From an uncultured Cellvibrio sp. (GTDB lineage: Bacteria; Pseudomonadota; Gammaproteobacteria; Pseudomonadales; Cellvibrionaceae), in the NCBI GenBank assembly GCA_946481735.1, contig CAMLOU010000097.1, positions 1 through 16,897 of the forward strand: a stretch of 16,897 bases of DNA, read 5' to 3'. Both the position numbers and the translations under genes were made by a program. Within the stretch, counting starts at the first letter, position 1. Every line of letters begins with the position of its first letter. This document shows, one piece after another, positions 1 through 6,958 of the stretch. The notes beneath the pieces are model-generated. The model ran no database searches. It worked only from the letters and a program-made list of their open reading frames with translations, and had not been told where the DNA came from.

Positions 1-1141
1 GGTGACCGAAGCCGCGGAGCGCACGGAGGAGGACATCAGTTTTATCACCGCCGAGCACGCCAACAGCTCTATCGCCATTGACGAAACCATGCTGTTGAAA
101 CTTTTCCGCCGCGTCCTGCCGGGTACGCATCCGGAGGTGGAGATGGGCCGCTTCCTGACCGAGCGCGGCTTCACCCACATGGCACCGTTCCTGGGGGAAG
201 TGCGGCGCGTTGATCCGCGCGGTGAAACCTGTACCTTGATGGTGCTGCACGGTTACCTGAGCAACCAGGGCGACGCCTGGCAATGGACGCAGAACACCCT
301 TGAACGGGCGGTGCGCGACCAACTGGCGGGTGGCGATTCCGGCATTGAAAACGAACAAACGGCGCTGGCCGAACTGGATGCCTTCGCGCGTATCCTCGGT
401 CGCCGTCTGGGGGAGTTACACCAGGCGCTGGCACAGCCATCGGATAATCCGGATTTTGACCTGGTGATCGCCAGTGCGGCCGATGTCGCGGTATGGCAGG
501 ACGAAGCCCGCGTGCAGATGGAAGAGGCGTTGCAAAAGCTGGACGACATCCGTCATGAGCTGCCCAGTACCGAGGCGCTGTTGGCCGAAAACCTGCTGGC
601 GCGCCGCGAACAGATTCTGGCGCGGCTGGATCAGCTGGCCCAGGGTTCTCTGGGCGGGGTCATGCAGCGGATTCACGGCGACTTGCATCTGGGGCAAGTG
701 TTGGTAGTGCAGGACGATGCCTACTTCATCGACTTTGAAGGCAACACCTGCCTCAGCCTCCCGGAGCGCCGCCGGCGCCAGAGTCCCCTGAAAGATGTGG
801 CCGGCATGCTGTGTTCCTTTGACTATGCCGCCGCGATGATCCTGCGCAACCCCGGTGGTGTGGACGATTCCCCGGAAGCTGAGACCGCGCGCCGCTCCAT
901 GGTCAGTGCCTATCTACAGCACGCGCGGCGCGGTTTCCTGGATGCCTATCGCATCGCGGCGGCCGACCTGCCCCATGAATGGGTCGAGCGGGATGGCGAA
1001 GGCGAGGCGCTGTTATTCCACCGCCTCGATACAGCGGCTCACCAGATCATCGCGGAATGCCACGACCGGCCGGACTGGTTGCCGGTGCCCTTGCAGGGGT
1101 TGGCGAGCCTGGTGCAACAGCTGGGCTTGCACGAGCAGTAA
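1..1141 (+). CDS. treS: Maltokinase domain, probably the C-terminal part of a trehalose synthase/maltokinase fusion (5' partial)
   Basis: The frame is open from the window edge; the GTG at position 2 is only the first start-like codon, so the gene probably begins upstream. The visible ~379 residues form an aminoglycoside-phosphotransferase-like maltokinase fold. It carries the catalytic loop HGDLHLGQVL (about residues 225-234), the metal-binding DFEG (about 244-247) and the family block around SPLKDVAGML...FDYAA (about 261-277). Maltokinases phosphorylate maltose with ATP to maltose-1-phosphate, the GlgE donor for alpha-glucan synthesis. In many proteobacteria the domain is fused behind a GH13 trehalose synthase that interconverts maltose and trehalose, and that fusion is inferred here. 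In the actinobacterial consensus I recall, an Arg stands where CSFDYAA has Cys271. The stop lies 1 nt from the stop of the convergent amidotransferase gene. A stand-alone maltokinase is the alternative, so the treS symbol depends on unseen upstream sequence. Confidence 0.85.
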   Translation, partial: VTEAAERTEEDISFITAEHANSSIAIDETMLLKLFRRVLPGTHPEVEMGRFLTERGFTHMAPFLGEVRRVDPRGETCTLMVLHGYLSNQGDAWQWTQNTLERAVRDQLAGGDSGIENEQTALAELDAFARILGRRLGELHQALAQPSDNPDFDLVIASAADVAVWQDEARVQMEEALQKLDDIRHELPSTEALLAENLLARREQILARLDQLAQGSLGGVMQRIHGDLHLGQVLVVQDDAYFIDFEGNTCLSLPERRRRQSPLKDVAGMLCSFDYAAAMILRNPGGVDDSPEAETARRSMVSAYLQHARRGFLDAYRIAAADLPHEWVERDGEGEALLFHRLDTAAHQIIAECHDRPDWLPVPLQGLASLVQQLGLHEQ

Positions 1142-1142
1142 C

Positions 1143-1886
1143 TCACGCCGCTTCGCCGTGCTCCACCAGTGCGGCGAAGCGGGTCATGACTTCCGCCGCA
1201 CAAGGTGTGGCGGAAACGTCTTCCAGCAGTCGGGCAACATCCTGGCCCATCCGCGTCAGCACCTCCGCCTGTTGCTCGATATAGGCGCGCATGATCGGCG
1301 GCGTGTACTCCGGGTGAAATTGCACGCCCCAGGCGCGGGCACCGAGCCGGAAAGCGTGGTTGGGTTCGTGCAGATTAGCCGCCAGTCGCACGGCGCCGGG
1401 TGGCAAGCGCAGCACGGTCTGGGCGTGGGTGGTGTGGGCCAGGAACGACGGCGGAAGGCTGCGGAACAGGGGGTCTGCCGCACAGGCGGGCAAGAGCTCT
1501 ATCTCCCTTGTGCCCACCTCTTTCCCCTGGGGGTGGTAACCCACTTCTCCCCCCATGGCCTGGGCCAGCAGTTGGTGGCCATAGCACACCCCGAGGATCG
1601 GTACCCCGGCTTCTACCAGCGCGGGCAGCCAATCCTCAATCGCCACACTCCAGGCTAAACGATCGGTCACCATGGCATGGGAACCGGTGATAATCACCCC
1701 GGCACACGCCTGGACCTCTGGTAAGGGTGCATTGTCCTGAACATTCCAGGTAACAACCGGCGTGGTCAGATCGCCGAGAGCTGCGCGGGTCCAGTCATCA
1801 AAATCGCCCAGCGCCGCCGCCGTGGCTGGAAAGGTCGTGCCGACCTTGAGGATAAATAATGCAGGGGTAGTGCGAGAGGAAGACAT
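1143..1886 (-). CDS. Class I glutamine amidotransferase (GMP synthase-like GATase domain protein)
   Basis: This is a 247-aa stand-alone type 1 glutamine amidotransferase. The nucleophile elbow ILGVCYGHQLLA places the catalytic Cys at residue 101. The GVQFHPEY motif supplies His191 and Glu193, so the Cys-His-Glu triad is complete. ITGSHAMV (about 67-73) matches the oxyanion-side strand of the fold. Such enzymes release ammonia from glutamine or act as gamma-glutamyl hydrolases. With no synthetase domain attached the acceptor is unknown; a role in purine, polyamine or glutathione-type chemistry cannot be chosen from sequence. The ATG at 1886 is preceded by AGGAG with a 9-nt spacer, which supports the start. 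The gene converges with the maltokinase gene and is divergent from the ketoacyl-synthase-like gene, so it is probably its own transcription unit. Confidence 0.9.
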   Translation of the reverse strand: MSSSRTTPALFILKVGTTFPATAAALGDFDDWTRAALGDLTTPVVTWNVQDNAPLPEVQACAGVIITGSHAMVTDRLAWSVAIEDWLPALVEAGVPILGVCYGHQLLAQAMGGEVGYHPQGKEVGTREIELLPACAADPLFRSLPPSFLAHTTHAQTVLRLPPGAVRLAANLHEPNHAFRLGARAWGVQFHPEYTPPIMRAYIEQQAEVLTRMGQDVARLLEDVSATPCAAEVMTRFAALVEHGEAA

Positions 1887-2101
1887 AACAGCGAACTCCT
1901 GAAAAAAGCCTCCCTATCCTGCGGGCGTCGTACTGGCGATGCAAGTGGTGGCAGGCAGATTCGAAATGCCTGGTTGCTTATTCAGCGCGATTTGAACTTT
2001 AATGGCTCGGTTCGCGTTATTCTCAAACCTTCTGATCCGTGCCCTGAGCTCAATCCATGCCGCGCTGATTGTAGTGAGACCATCAAGGACCTGATTCACC
2101 G
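1887..2101. other. Divergent intergenic region between the GATase gene and the ketoacyl-synthase-like module
   Basis: This stretch of 215 nt separates two divergently transcribed genes and should hold promoters for both. On the + strand a weak sigma70-like pair can be proposed: TTGAAC at 1992-1997 and CGTTAT at 2015-2020, 17 nt apart. The -10 match is poor, so this is only a candidate. AAGGA at 2085-2089 lies 12 nt before the ATG at 2102 and is a plausible though distant ribosome binding site. A 61-codon minus-strand frame (1914-2099) has no recognisable features and is not called. Confidence 0.3.
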
Positions 2102-3163
2102 ATGACTAGCCAACCGCTTTTCCTTGCTGCCAGCGGAATGATCACGCCGCTTGGTGCTGACACCGCGATGACCGCTGCTGCTGTTAATGCCGGCATCAGC
2201 GCCTATACCCTGGCAGATTTCTACAACCGCCATTTCCAGCCTATTAAAGTCACCGAAGTGCCGCCCGCAGTCTTTGCGGCGCAAGGATTGGATGTCGCCA
2301 ACTGGAGCGGGACACACGCAGCGCGGGTGACGGCCATGGCGAGCCTGGCGATCCAGCAGGTCATTGCGGGTGAGCCGCCGGAAAAGGCCATACCCTTGGT
2401 ACTGGCCCTGCCGGAGGCCAGCTCGCCGGAGGTATCGGCTTTGGGCGCCGGCTTGGTCAAACATCTCGCCGACACCTTTCCGGGCTGGATTTCCACGGTC
2501 ATGAGCCGCTGCGTTTACGCCGGGCGGGCAGCCGGTCTGGAAGCGCTGGCGTTCGTCTTTGATTACTTATATGACTTGCCCGGCGACTATGTGCTGGTGG
2601 GTGGCAGCGATTCCCAATTGGAAGACAAGCGTTTGACGGAACTGGATCAGGCGGACCGTCTGCTGGCGCCGGACAGCGGCGATGGCTTTGCGCCCGGCGA
2701 AGCCGCCGGCTTTTTACTGCTGACGCGCAATCCGGCCCTGGCCGCAGTAGTGAATGGCCACCGCATCCTGCTCCATCCACCGGGCATGGCCGACGAGCCG
2801 GGGCATTTGGGCAGCGATGAACCCTATCGCGGTGACGGACTGGACCAGGCGTTTAAAAAAGCGCTGGCGGGCGTCACGCTGCCGCCGATCCACAGCATCT
2901 ACAGCAGCATGAATGGCGAACATTTCTGGGCCAAGGAATACGGCGTGGCCTATATTCGCAGCCGTCACGCGTTTGCCGACCCGGTCACTTTGCAGCATCC
3001 CGCCGATTGCTACGGCGATATCGGCTCGGCAACTGCGCCAGTGTTGATCGCCCTGGCGGCTCAGGATTTGTGGAAAACATCTATCGCTCGCGCGCATCTG
3101 CTATACAGTTCCTCCGACGGTGCGCGGCGCGGTGCGATAATCCTTGAAAAAGTGCCTGCTTAA
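2102..3163 (+). CDS. Beta-ketoacyl-synthase-like (thiolase-fold) protein with degenerate active site
   Basis: This 353-aa protein resembles ketoacyl synthases along its whole length. ASGMITPLG near the N-terminus matches the first strand-turn. SRCVYAGRAAGLEAL puts Cys137 at the usual nucleophile elbow. VGGSDS (about 166-171) and DGFAPGEAAGFLLL (193-206) match the KAS II GG and DGFxxGEGAG motifs. The usual histidine motifs are altered: where HGT is expected the region reads SSMNGEHF (about 268-275), and where KSxxGH is expected it reads YGDIGSATAP (304-313), with Asp306 in the His position. It therefore probably does not run the normal decarboxylative condensation. It is first in a module with a Cys-His protein 23 nt downstream. 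From memory, KAS-like proteins of this kind occur beside DUF4150/PAAR genes in type VI secretion effector loci. No PAAR, VgrG or Hcp gene is in this window, so an accessory or chaperone role is inferred. Confidence 0.75.
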   Translation: MTSQPLFLAASGMITPLGADTAMTAAAVNAGISAYTLADFYNRHFQPIKVTEVPPAVFAAQGLDVANWSGTHAARVTAMASLAIQQVIAGEPPEKAIPLVLALPEASSPEVSALGAGLVKHLADTFPGWISTVMSRCVYAGRAAGLEALAFVFDYLYDLPGDYVLVGGSDSQLEDKRLTELDQADRLLAPDSGDGFAPGEAAGFLLLTRNPALAAVVNGHRILLHPPGMADEPGHLGSDEPYRGDGLDQAFKKALAGVTLPPIHSIYSSMNGEHFWAKEYGVAYIRSRHAFADPVTLQHPADCYGDIGSATAPVLIALAAQDLWKTSIARAHLLYSSSDGARRGAIILEKVPA

Positions 3164-3175
3164 GAACGTAAAGAC

Positions 3176-3180
3176 AAGGA
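3176..3180 (+). promoter_or_regulatory. Ribosome binding site of the Cys-His effector candidate
   Basis: AAGGA lies 6 nt before the ATG at 3187 and fixes that start. It sits in the 23-nt gap after the ketoacyl-synthase-like gene, which suggests cotranscription. Confidence 0.6.
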
Positions 3181-3186
3181 AATGCA

Positions 3187-4293
3187 ATGACGCAAATTGG
3201 TGAAAGTGTCAACGTATCAACTATTCCGGAAGACCCGGAAAAATCCATCACCGCGGAGGTATTGGAACTGGAATTTGTGGATTCCTTTAAAGCCTGCCTC
3301 GCGCAAGCCGTGATCAATCCGCCGCACTGGCCGGCTACGCGCAGTCCATCGAATCAATCATCCAAGGCGGTGGTGTTCCGCTTTAACAATCCCGGCACCC
3401 AGAAAGCCAAGCTCAAACTGAAAATCACCAGCAAGGGATACAGCGGCAACGGTAAATTAACCGGCGTATTACAGCGCTTTGAATTCGAAGGCAGCGTTCC
3501 CCTGTCGTCTGGTGAGCATGTGGTGGAGGTAACCCTCAAGGAACCGCCGGACGGTTTGCTCTGGACCAAGGGCGAAATCTCTTGGGGTATTGACGCCACC
3601 GACCGTAGCATCATGGCTGGTCGCACCCATGTCGAAATCTTTTTTGTCTTCGCCGACCCCGCCCGCCAACCTTGTTTTGCCAGCGATGGCGTGTGGATCG
3701 AGGCGTTGCGCTTTTTGTTTGATAACAGCAGCGTCAGTGGCGTACAGACGATGCCTTCAGCGGTGGAGAAGGTGACGCAGTGTTGTTTTGGATTGCCGAA
3801 TCACAAGTATGAAGTCACCCAGGGTGCACCTTCCTATGGCGGGGCGAGTGGCACATTTCATTTAAAAAAATACATTGATCACTCGCTGGGTTTTGTTAAC
3901 TGCTACGACCAGACCTATGCGGTTATCGTGTTGTCGGCTGCACTGGGAATTAGCGTTGATGGTCTCTATCTGGCTCCGTTCGGTTATATCCGCACCGTTA
4001 ATCTGGTGGGTTGGGGGCCATGTAATAATCCGTTCCCATCCGGACGCCCGATTGCCGATCATCTCGTGGTGGCCCCGCTCGATCCTGCACGCAGTGGGTT
4101 TGGTAATCACATGTTTTGCGAATACAGCGCGAAAATTTATGACGCCTGTGCCGGGCCGGTGAAGGGAACGGTTGACAGGGCCGGGTATGTCGCCAACACC
4201 ATTGATACGAGTGTGCCTGGCGCTGTTAGCGGCACGGCGGGGGACATCATCGGTATTGCGGGTACGACGGCAGCCGTAAGGGGTGTGCGATGA
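3187..4293 (+). CDS. Putative effector: N-terminal beta-rich region plus transglutaminase/papain-like Cys-His-Asp domain
   Basis: I do not recognise this 368-aa protein by name. Residues 1 to ~160 are rich in alternating hydrophobic residues and read as one or two beta-sandwich domains, for example around FRFNNPG and KLKLKI (64-80) and HVVEVTL (111-117). The C-terminal half holds an ordered Cys-His-Asp set: Cys239 in FVNCYDQTYAV at the start of a hydrophobic helix, His308 in FGNHMFCEY, and Asp319 in KIYDACAGP. Spacing and local context match transglutaminase-like and other papain-fold cysteine enzymes, where Cys heads a helix and the His and Asp lie on neighbouring strands. Possible activities are peptide or amide hydrolysis, deamidation or crosslinking. 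No signal peptide is seen. The glycine/alanine-rich tail (about 344-368) is unusual. The exported protein 13 nt downstream is a natural candidate immunity factor, which would place the target in the periplasm. The toxin role is inference; the gene and the catalytic-like residues are seen. Confidence 0.7.
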   Translation: MTQIGESVNVSTIPEDPEKSITAEVLELEFVDSFKACLAQAVINPPHWPATRSPSNQSSKAVVFRFNNPGTQKAKLKLKITSKGYSGNGKLTGVLQRFEFEGSVPLSSGEHVVEVTLKEPPDGLLWTKGEISWGIDATDRSIMAGRTHVEIFFVFADPARQPCFASDGVWIEALRFLFDNSSVSGVQTMPSAVEKVTQCCFGLPNHKYEVTQGAPSYGGASGTFHLKKYIDHSLGFVNCYDQTYAVIVLSAALGISVDGLYLAPFGYIRTVNLVGWGPCNNPFPSGRPIADHLVVAPLDPARSGFGNHMFCEYSAKIYDACAGPVKGTVDRAGYVANTIDTSVPGAVSGTAGDIIGIAGTTAAVRGVR

Positions 4294-4299
4294 GGAGAG
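4292..4299 (+). promoter_or_regulatory. Ribosome binding site that decides the start of the exported protein
   Basis: The purine run GAGGAGAG overlaps the stop codon of the preceding gene and sits about 7 nt before the ATG at 4307. It supports coupled translation and the signal-peptide start. Confidence 0.6.
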
Positions 4300-4306
4300 T
4301 AAACTT

Positions 4307-5167
4307 ATGCATTATCTGCGAGCAATTTTTTTACTGTTTGGCGTGTTATGGGGAGCAACGGCTATGAGTTTTGAAACTGACTTCAATCGCGATACGCGCG
4401 AAGCCTTTAAAAAATCCATTGATTACCCGTCATTAGTTGCCCGTCGGCCGCCAGAAAAAGTTGTTTTACTGGATTGGCAAAAAACGCTGGAAACACTGCG
4501 CGATGCGCAGGGCAATGAATGGTCCGGCAAGGTCGATGAGCCTTCTCTAGGTTTGTTGGGCGAGGGTTCATTGCGTGTGCAAATGCAGTCGCAGAAGGGC
4601 GCCGCCATTGTCGACATCACCTCGCTCGCTGGTGGCTGGCAAGAGCGTCTTGATTATGTGATGTGGCAAGAATCATTAACCCATCGCACAGAAGTCAATG
4701 CGAAAGTATTGCCGGGTATGGATGACCTGTACCTGATTCCAAAGTTAACGCCCGGCACAAGATTTACGAATTTTTTGTACGGCAACTTTTTTATCGAAGT
4801 TAAAGCCTGGGATATCGACGATATCGACAGCCTGGCTAAAGCGCTTCATCAGGTTATGAAAGACAACAGCCGTGTTCTCAATGAAGAGCACAAAAAATGT
4901 TTTAAAGTCACAGCGGATAAAACCACGCTAATGGTCGGCGAGGTGGTGTCCATAAGCCTGGAGGGGTTGGTAAAAAACTGGGATTCCGAATGGATAGCCA
5001 ATCAATCACGCCAACTGCTGAATGACGATATGGAATACCTTGAGCGCAGAGGAAATGTGTTTTCACTGAAAGCACTAAAAAAAGGAAAAATAAAAATCCC
5101 CTTTGCCGCGATGAACAAGCAAACCTTGTATGTGGAACACCAAGCGGTGGAGGTTGAGGTTAGGTAA
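4307..5167 (+). CDS. Exported hypothetical protein, candidate immunity protein of the upstream effector
   Basis: This 286-aa protein is of unknown family. The first 19 residues (Met-His-Tyr-Leu-Arg, a hydrophobic core, then ATA before MSF) form a Sec signal peptide, so the mature protein should be periplasmic. The C-terminal ~90 residues look like a small beta-sandwich, starting at FKVTADKTTLMVGE and ending in alternating valines. The ATG at 4307 is preceded by GAGGAGAG about 8 nt upstream. The earlier GTG at 4283 overlaps the effector gene and would spoil the signal peptide, so it is rejected. The 13-nt gap to the effector gene implies translational coupling. Periplasmic immunity proteins encoded just after cell-wall or periplasm-acting toxins are a familiar arrangement. 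A 33-bp near-copy of the 3' coding end lies downstream (5236-5268). Confidence 0.7.
   Translation: MHYLRAIFLLFGVLWGATAMSFETDFNRDTREAFKKSIDYPSLVARRPPEKVVLLDWQKTLETLRDAQGNEWSGKVDEPSLGLLGEGSLRVQMQSQKGAAIVDITSLAGGWQERLDYVMWQESLTHRTEVNAKVLPGMDDLYLIPKLTPGTRFTNFLYGNFFIEVKAWDIDDIDSLAKALHQVMKDNSRVLNEEHKKCFKVTADKTTLMVGEVVSISLEGLVKNWDSEWIANQSRQLLNDDMEYLERRGNVFSLKALKKGKIKIPFAAMNKQTLYVEHQAVEVEVR
5099..5131 (+). repeat. Direct repeat copy 1, inside the 3' end of the candidate immunity gene
   Basis: The 33-nt unit encodes PFAAMNKQTLY in the 3' end of the gene. It matches 5236-5268 at 31 of 33 positions; the only differences are AA versus CG at 5121-5122 and 5258-5259. Confidence 0.85.
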
Positions 5168-5235
5168 ATCCCAATGTCATTTACGCAAACGATTAAGGAA
5201 TATTCTAATGGGAAACCCTTACCGCAAAGCAACCA

Positions 5236-5268
5236 CCCTTTGCCGCGATGAACAAGCCGACCTTGTAT
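5236..5268 (+). repeat. Direct repeat copy 2, remnant downstream of the candidate immunity gene
   Basis: This is a near-copy of 5099-5131 located 68 nt after the stop codon. Read in the matching frame it gives PFAAMNKPTLY followed at once by a TGA stop. It looks like the tail of a second, mostly deleted immunity gene, or the trace of a local duplication or recombination event. Sequence upstream of the repeat (5168-5235) shows no clear similarity to the gene. Confidence 0.8.
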
Positions 5269-5271
5269 TGA

Positions 5272-6270
5272 CTAAAATACGGCTTTATACAAGTTAAACA
5301 CCGATATGCCACTGATTAACAACCCGACTAAAATCAGCAACGTTCTGGTTGAAAACATCTTGCACGCGTACGCCGCCAAGGGTGCGGCGAACAATCCTCC
5401 CAGAATTAAGCCAGATACCACATGCCAGATGGTTTCATCGACGAGAATAAAAAGCGATGTGGCGCTGGCAAGTGTCAGGAAAAACTCGGCGAAATTCACC
5501 GAACCTATCGTTGTGCGCGGATCTTGACCGGTACCCACCAGCGTCGTTGTAACCACCGGACCCCAGCCGCCGCCACCTGACGTATCCACAAAGCCACCCA
5601 ACAGCGCCAGCTTGCCCACGTGTCTGGGTTCACCCTTACGGGTTGCGACATGTTTGCGGAAGGCTTTACTCAGTACATATATGCCCATCAATAATAAGTA
5701 GGCAGTAATAAAGGGTTTAAGCGTACTGCCATCAATCTGGGTAACCAGCACGGCGCCGAGGACACCGCCGATGACGCCTGGGATCAACAAACGCAAAAAC
5801 AATTTTCTATCGACGTTGCCGAACTTTGCGTGTGAAACACCGGATATACCGGTGGTAAAAACTTCTGCCATATGGACAGATGCGCTGGCCAATGCGGGTG
5901 ACGCGCCAGTCGCGAGCAGGAAGCTTGTTGACGTCAATCCGTAGGCCATTCCCAATGCGCCATCCACTATCTGCGCCAGTAATCCCACCAGCACGGCGCT
6001 CCAGAACATGGGGTTATCAAGCGTTGTTTTAACCGTGACTACGCCTTCCTGCCAGCTGCTGCCGAAAACCTGTGTTACGCCCAGGCCGACGAGGCCTATC
6101 AACGTCAGTACGGCAAACCAGACGGCGGTACGAATAACAGGATGGAGTGCGATATTTTCTACAGGGGGGATGCCGAGCGCTTCATGTTCCTTGTTGATAG
6201 CGTTATCGGACAAATCAAGATTTCGGATGCGCATCAAGAGTATTTCCAATCCAGTGTTAGTTGAACGCAT
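5272..6270 (-). CDS. TauE/SafE family sulfite/anion exporter-like membrane protein
   Basis: This 332-aa polytopic inner-membrane protein has the two related half-repeats of the TauE/SafE family. The first centres on LLAQIVDGALGMAYG with SVHMAEVFTTGISG following. The second is LLGGFVDTSGGGGWGPVVTTTL with SVNFAEFF following. Family members are implicated in export of sulfite, sulfoacetate and other organosulfur anions; the substrate here is unknown. It carries an N-terminal extension of about 45 hydrophilic residues and one extra hydrophobic segment before the first repeat, so it is longer than the usual ~250 aa. The start is uncertain: neither the ATG at 6270 nor the internal ATG at 6234 has a strong Shine-Dalgarno sequence. 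It runs towards the end of the effector module, and copy 2 of the direct repeat ends just beyond its stop codon. Confidence 0.88.
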   Translation of the reverse strand: MRSTNTGLEILLMRIRNLDLSDNAINKEHEALGIPPVENIALHPVIRTAVWFAVLTLIGLVGLGVTQVFGSSWQEGVVTVKTTLDNPMFWSAVLVGLLAQIVDGALGMAYGLTSTSFLLATGASPALASASVHMAEVFTTGISGVSHAKFGNVDRKLFLRLLIPGVIGGVLGAVLVTQIDGSTLKPFITAYLLLMGIYVLSKAFRKHVATRKGEPRHVGKLALLGGFVDTSGGGGWGPVVTTTLVGTGQDPRTTIGSVNFAEFFLTLASATSLFILVDETIWHVVSGLILGGLFAAPLAAYACKMFSTRTLLILVGLLISGISVFNLYKAVF

Positions 6271-6336
6271 GCTAGTGAAGCGCCACTGGATTGAGAAATA
6301 TCGACTTATTATCAGCTTATAACCAACCTATGGACT

Positions 6337-6367
6337 GCCGAGGGTTTGTGTTAATTAAACCCTCGGC
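6337..6367 (-). terminator. Perfect 11-bp hairpin between the exported-protein gene and tauE-like gene
   Basis: GCCGAGGGTTT (6337-6347) pairs perfectly with AAACCCTCGGC (6357-6367) around a 9-nt loop. It starts 16 nt after the stop of the 6384-6770 gene on the minus strand. No good T-run follows on either strand, so it may be a weak or Rho-assisted terminator, or an mRNA-stabilising hairpin. Confidence 0.55.
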
Positions 6368-6383
6368 GGTTCTGATGTATTAG

Positions 6384-6770
6384 CTATTTCGCTGCGACTT
6401 TTTTATCGCCTGCATACGCACTAACCGTGACTTTGAATTCGAGGTTGTTGTCACGAACATGCGTCTCCTTTCCCAGCTCGGATAAAAATGAAGGGCTGAT
6501 GTTGTTGGTGCGGGTCATGATAACGGGCTGCACTAACACGTGACCCTCGGCGGTGGGCGACAGCGTTAAACTGAGGTTATAACCTTGATCACCCGACACC
6601 TGAACAGCCGTCTTCTCATCAGGCGTTACCATCAATGTCGGCGTACCCAACACCACACCATCTTCAATGATAGTTGCGGCCACAACATATTGATTGAGTT
6701 CTTCGGCAGTGACCGAAAGGCAGGTGAGCAAACCGCCAGCCAGGATGCTCAGGATGAAATTGCGAACCAT
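6384..6770 (-). CDS. Small exported hypothetical protein
   Basis: This 128-aa protein has a clear Sec signal peptide (positive VRN, a hydrophobic core, predicted cleavage after VTA at residue 22). The Cys at 17 lies in LLTC, which is a poor lipobox, so a soluble periplasmic protein is more likely than a lipoprotein. The mature ~105 residues read as a compact beta-sandwich: TPTLMVTPDEKTAVQV, then NLSLTLSP, HVLVQPVIM and a final LEFKVTVSA strand. This pattern recalls small secreted proteins with a 'given value, keep active, bind' beta domain, but I assign no function. AAGGAG lies 7 nt before the ATG at 6770. It is followed downstream by a strong hairpin, which suggests a separate transcript. 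Its design resembles the cassette protein at 16348-16746. Confidence 0.7.
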   Translation of the reverse strand: MVRNFILSILAGGLLTCLSVTAEELNQYVVAATIIEDGVVLGTPTLMVTPDEKTAVQVSGDQGYNLSLTLSPTAEGHVLVQPVIMTRTNNISPSFLSELGKETHVRDNNLEFKVTVSAYAGDKKVAAK

Positions 6771-6958
6771 GGTAAATCTCCTTGTTATGTCAGTTTATTG
6801 TGAAGTTGAAGCCTAGCGGTATACGCAGGCTATGTAAACGTGGCATTGGCCTTAACAATCGGCCATCGGGCTTGTGAGCAATACGGTTTCCGGGTGCTTC
6901 ATCAGCATCAAGGGCGTGTGCGACTATTTATATCCATGAATACCTTGGCACAGCTTTT

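Noticed and set aside
855..1658. 267-codon + strand open frame spanning the maltokinase end and the GATase gene
   Set aside because: It is out of frame with two well-supported genes, is rich in Arg/Cys/Trp as antisense reading usually gives, and has no recognisable domain.
1914..2099. 61-codon minus-strand frame in the divergent intergenic region
   Set aside because: No Shine-Dalgarno sequence or recognisable motif, and it would occupy the whole promoter region of the downstream module.
4283..4306. Upstream GTG start for the exported protein
   Set aside because: It overlaps the effector stop and puts acidic residues before the signal peptide; the ATG at 4307 has a proper ribosome binding site.
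5174..5251. 25-codon + strand mini-ORF (ATG at 5174) after the candidate immunity gene
   Set aside because: It has no ribosome binding site and ends inside the direct-repeat remnant; more likely leftover sequence than a gene.
5261..5297. CTTGTAT/ATACAAG inverted repeat between the converging genes as a terminator
   Set aside because: The arms are only 7 bp and A+T-rich, the loop is about 18 nt and it overlaps the tauE-like stop, so it is too weak to call.
6853..6874. TGGCC/GGCCA inverted repeat after the ybhN copy 1 gene
   Set aside because: A 5-bp arm with no T-run is expected by chance; no terminator or operator is claimed.
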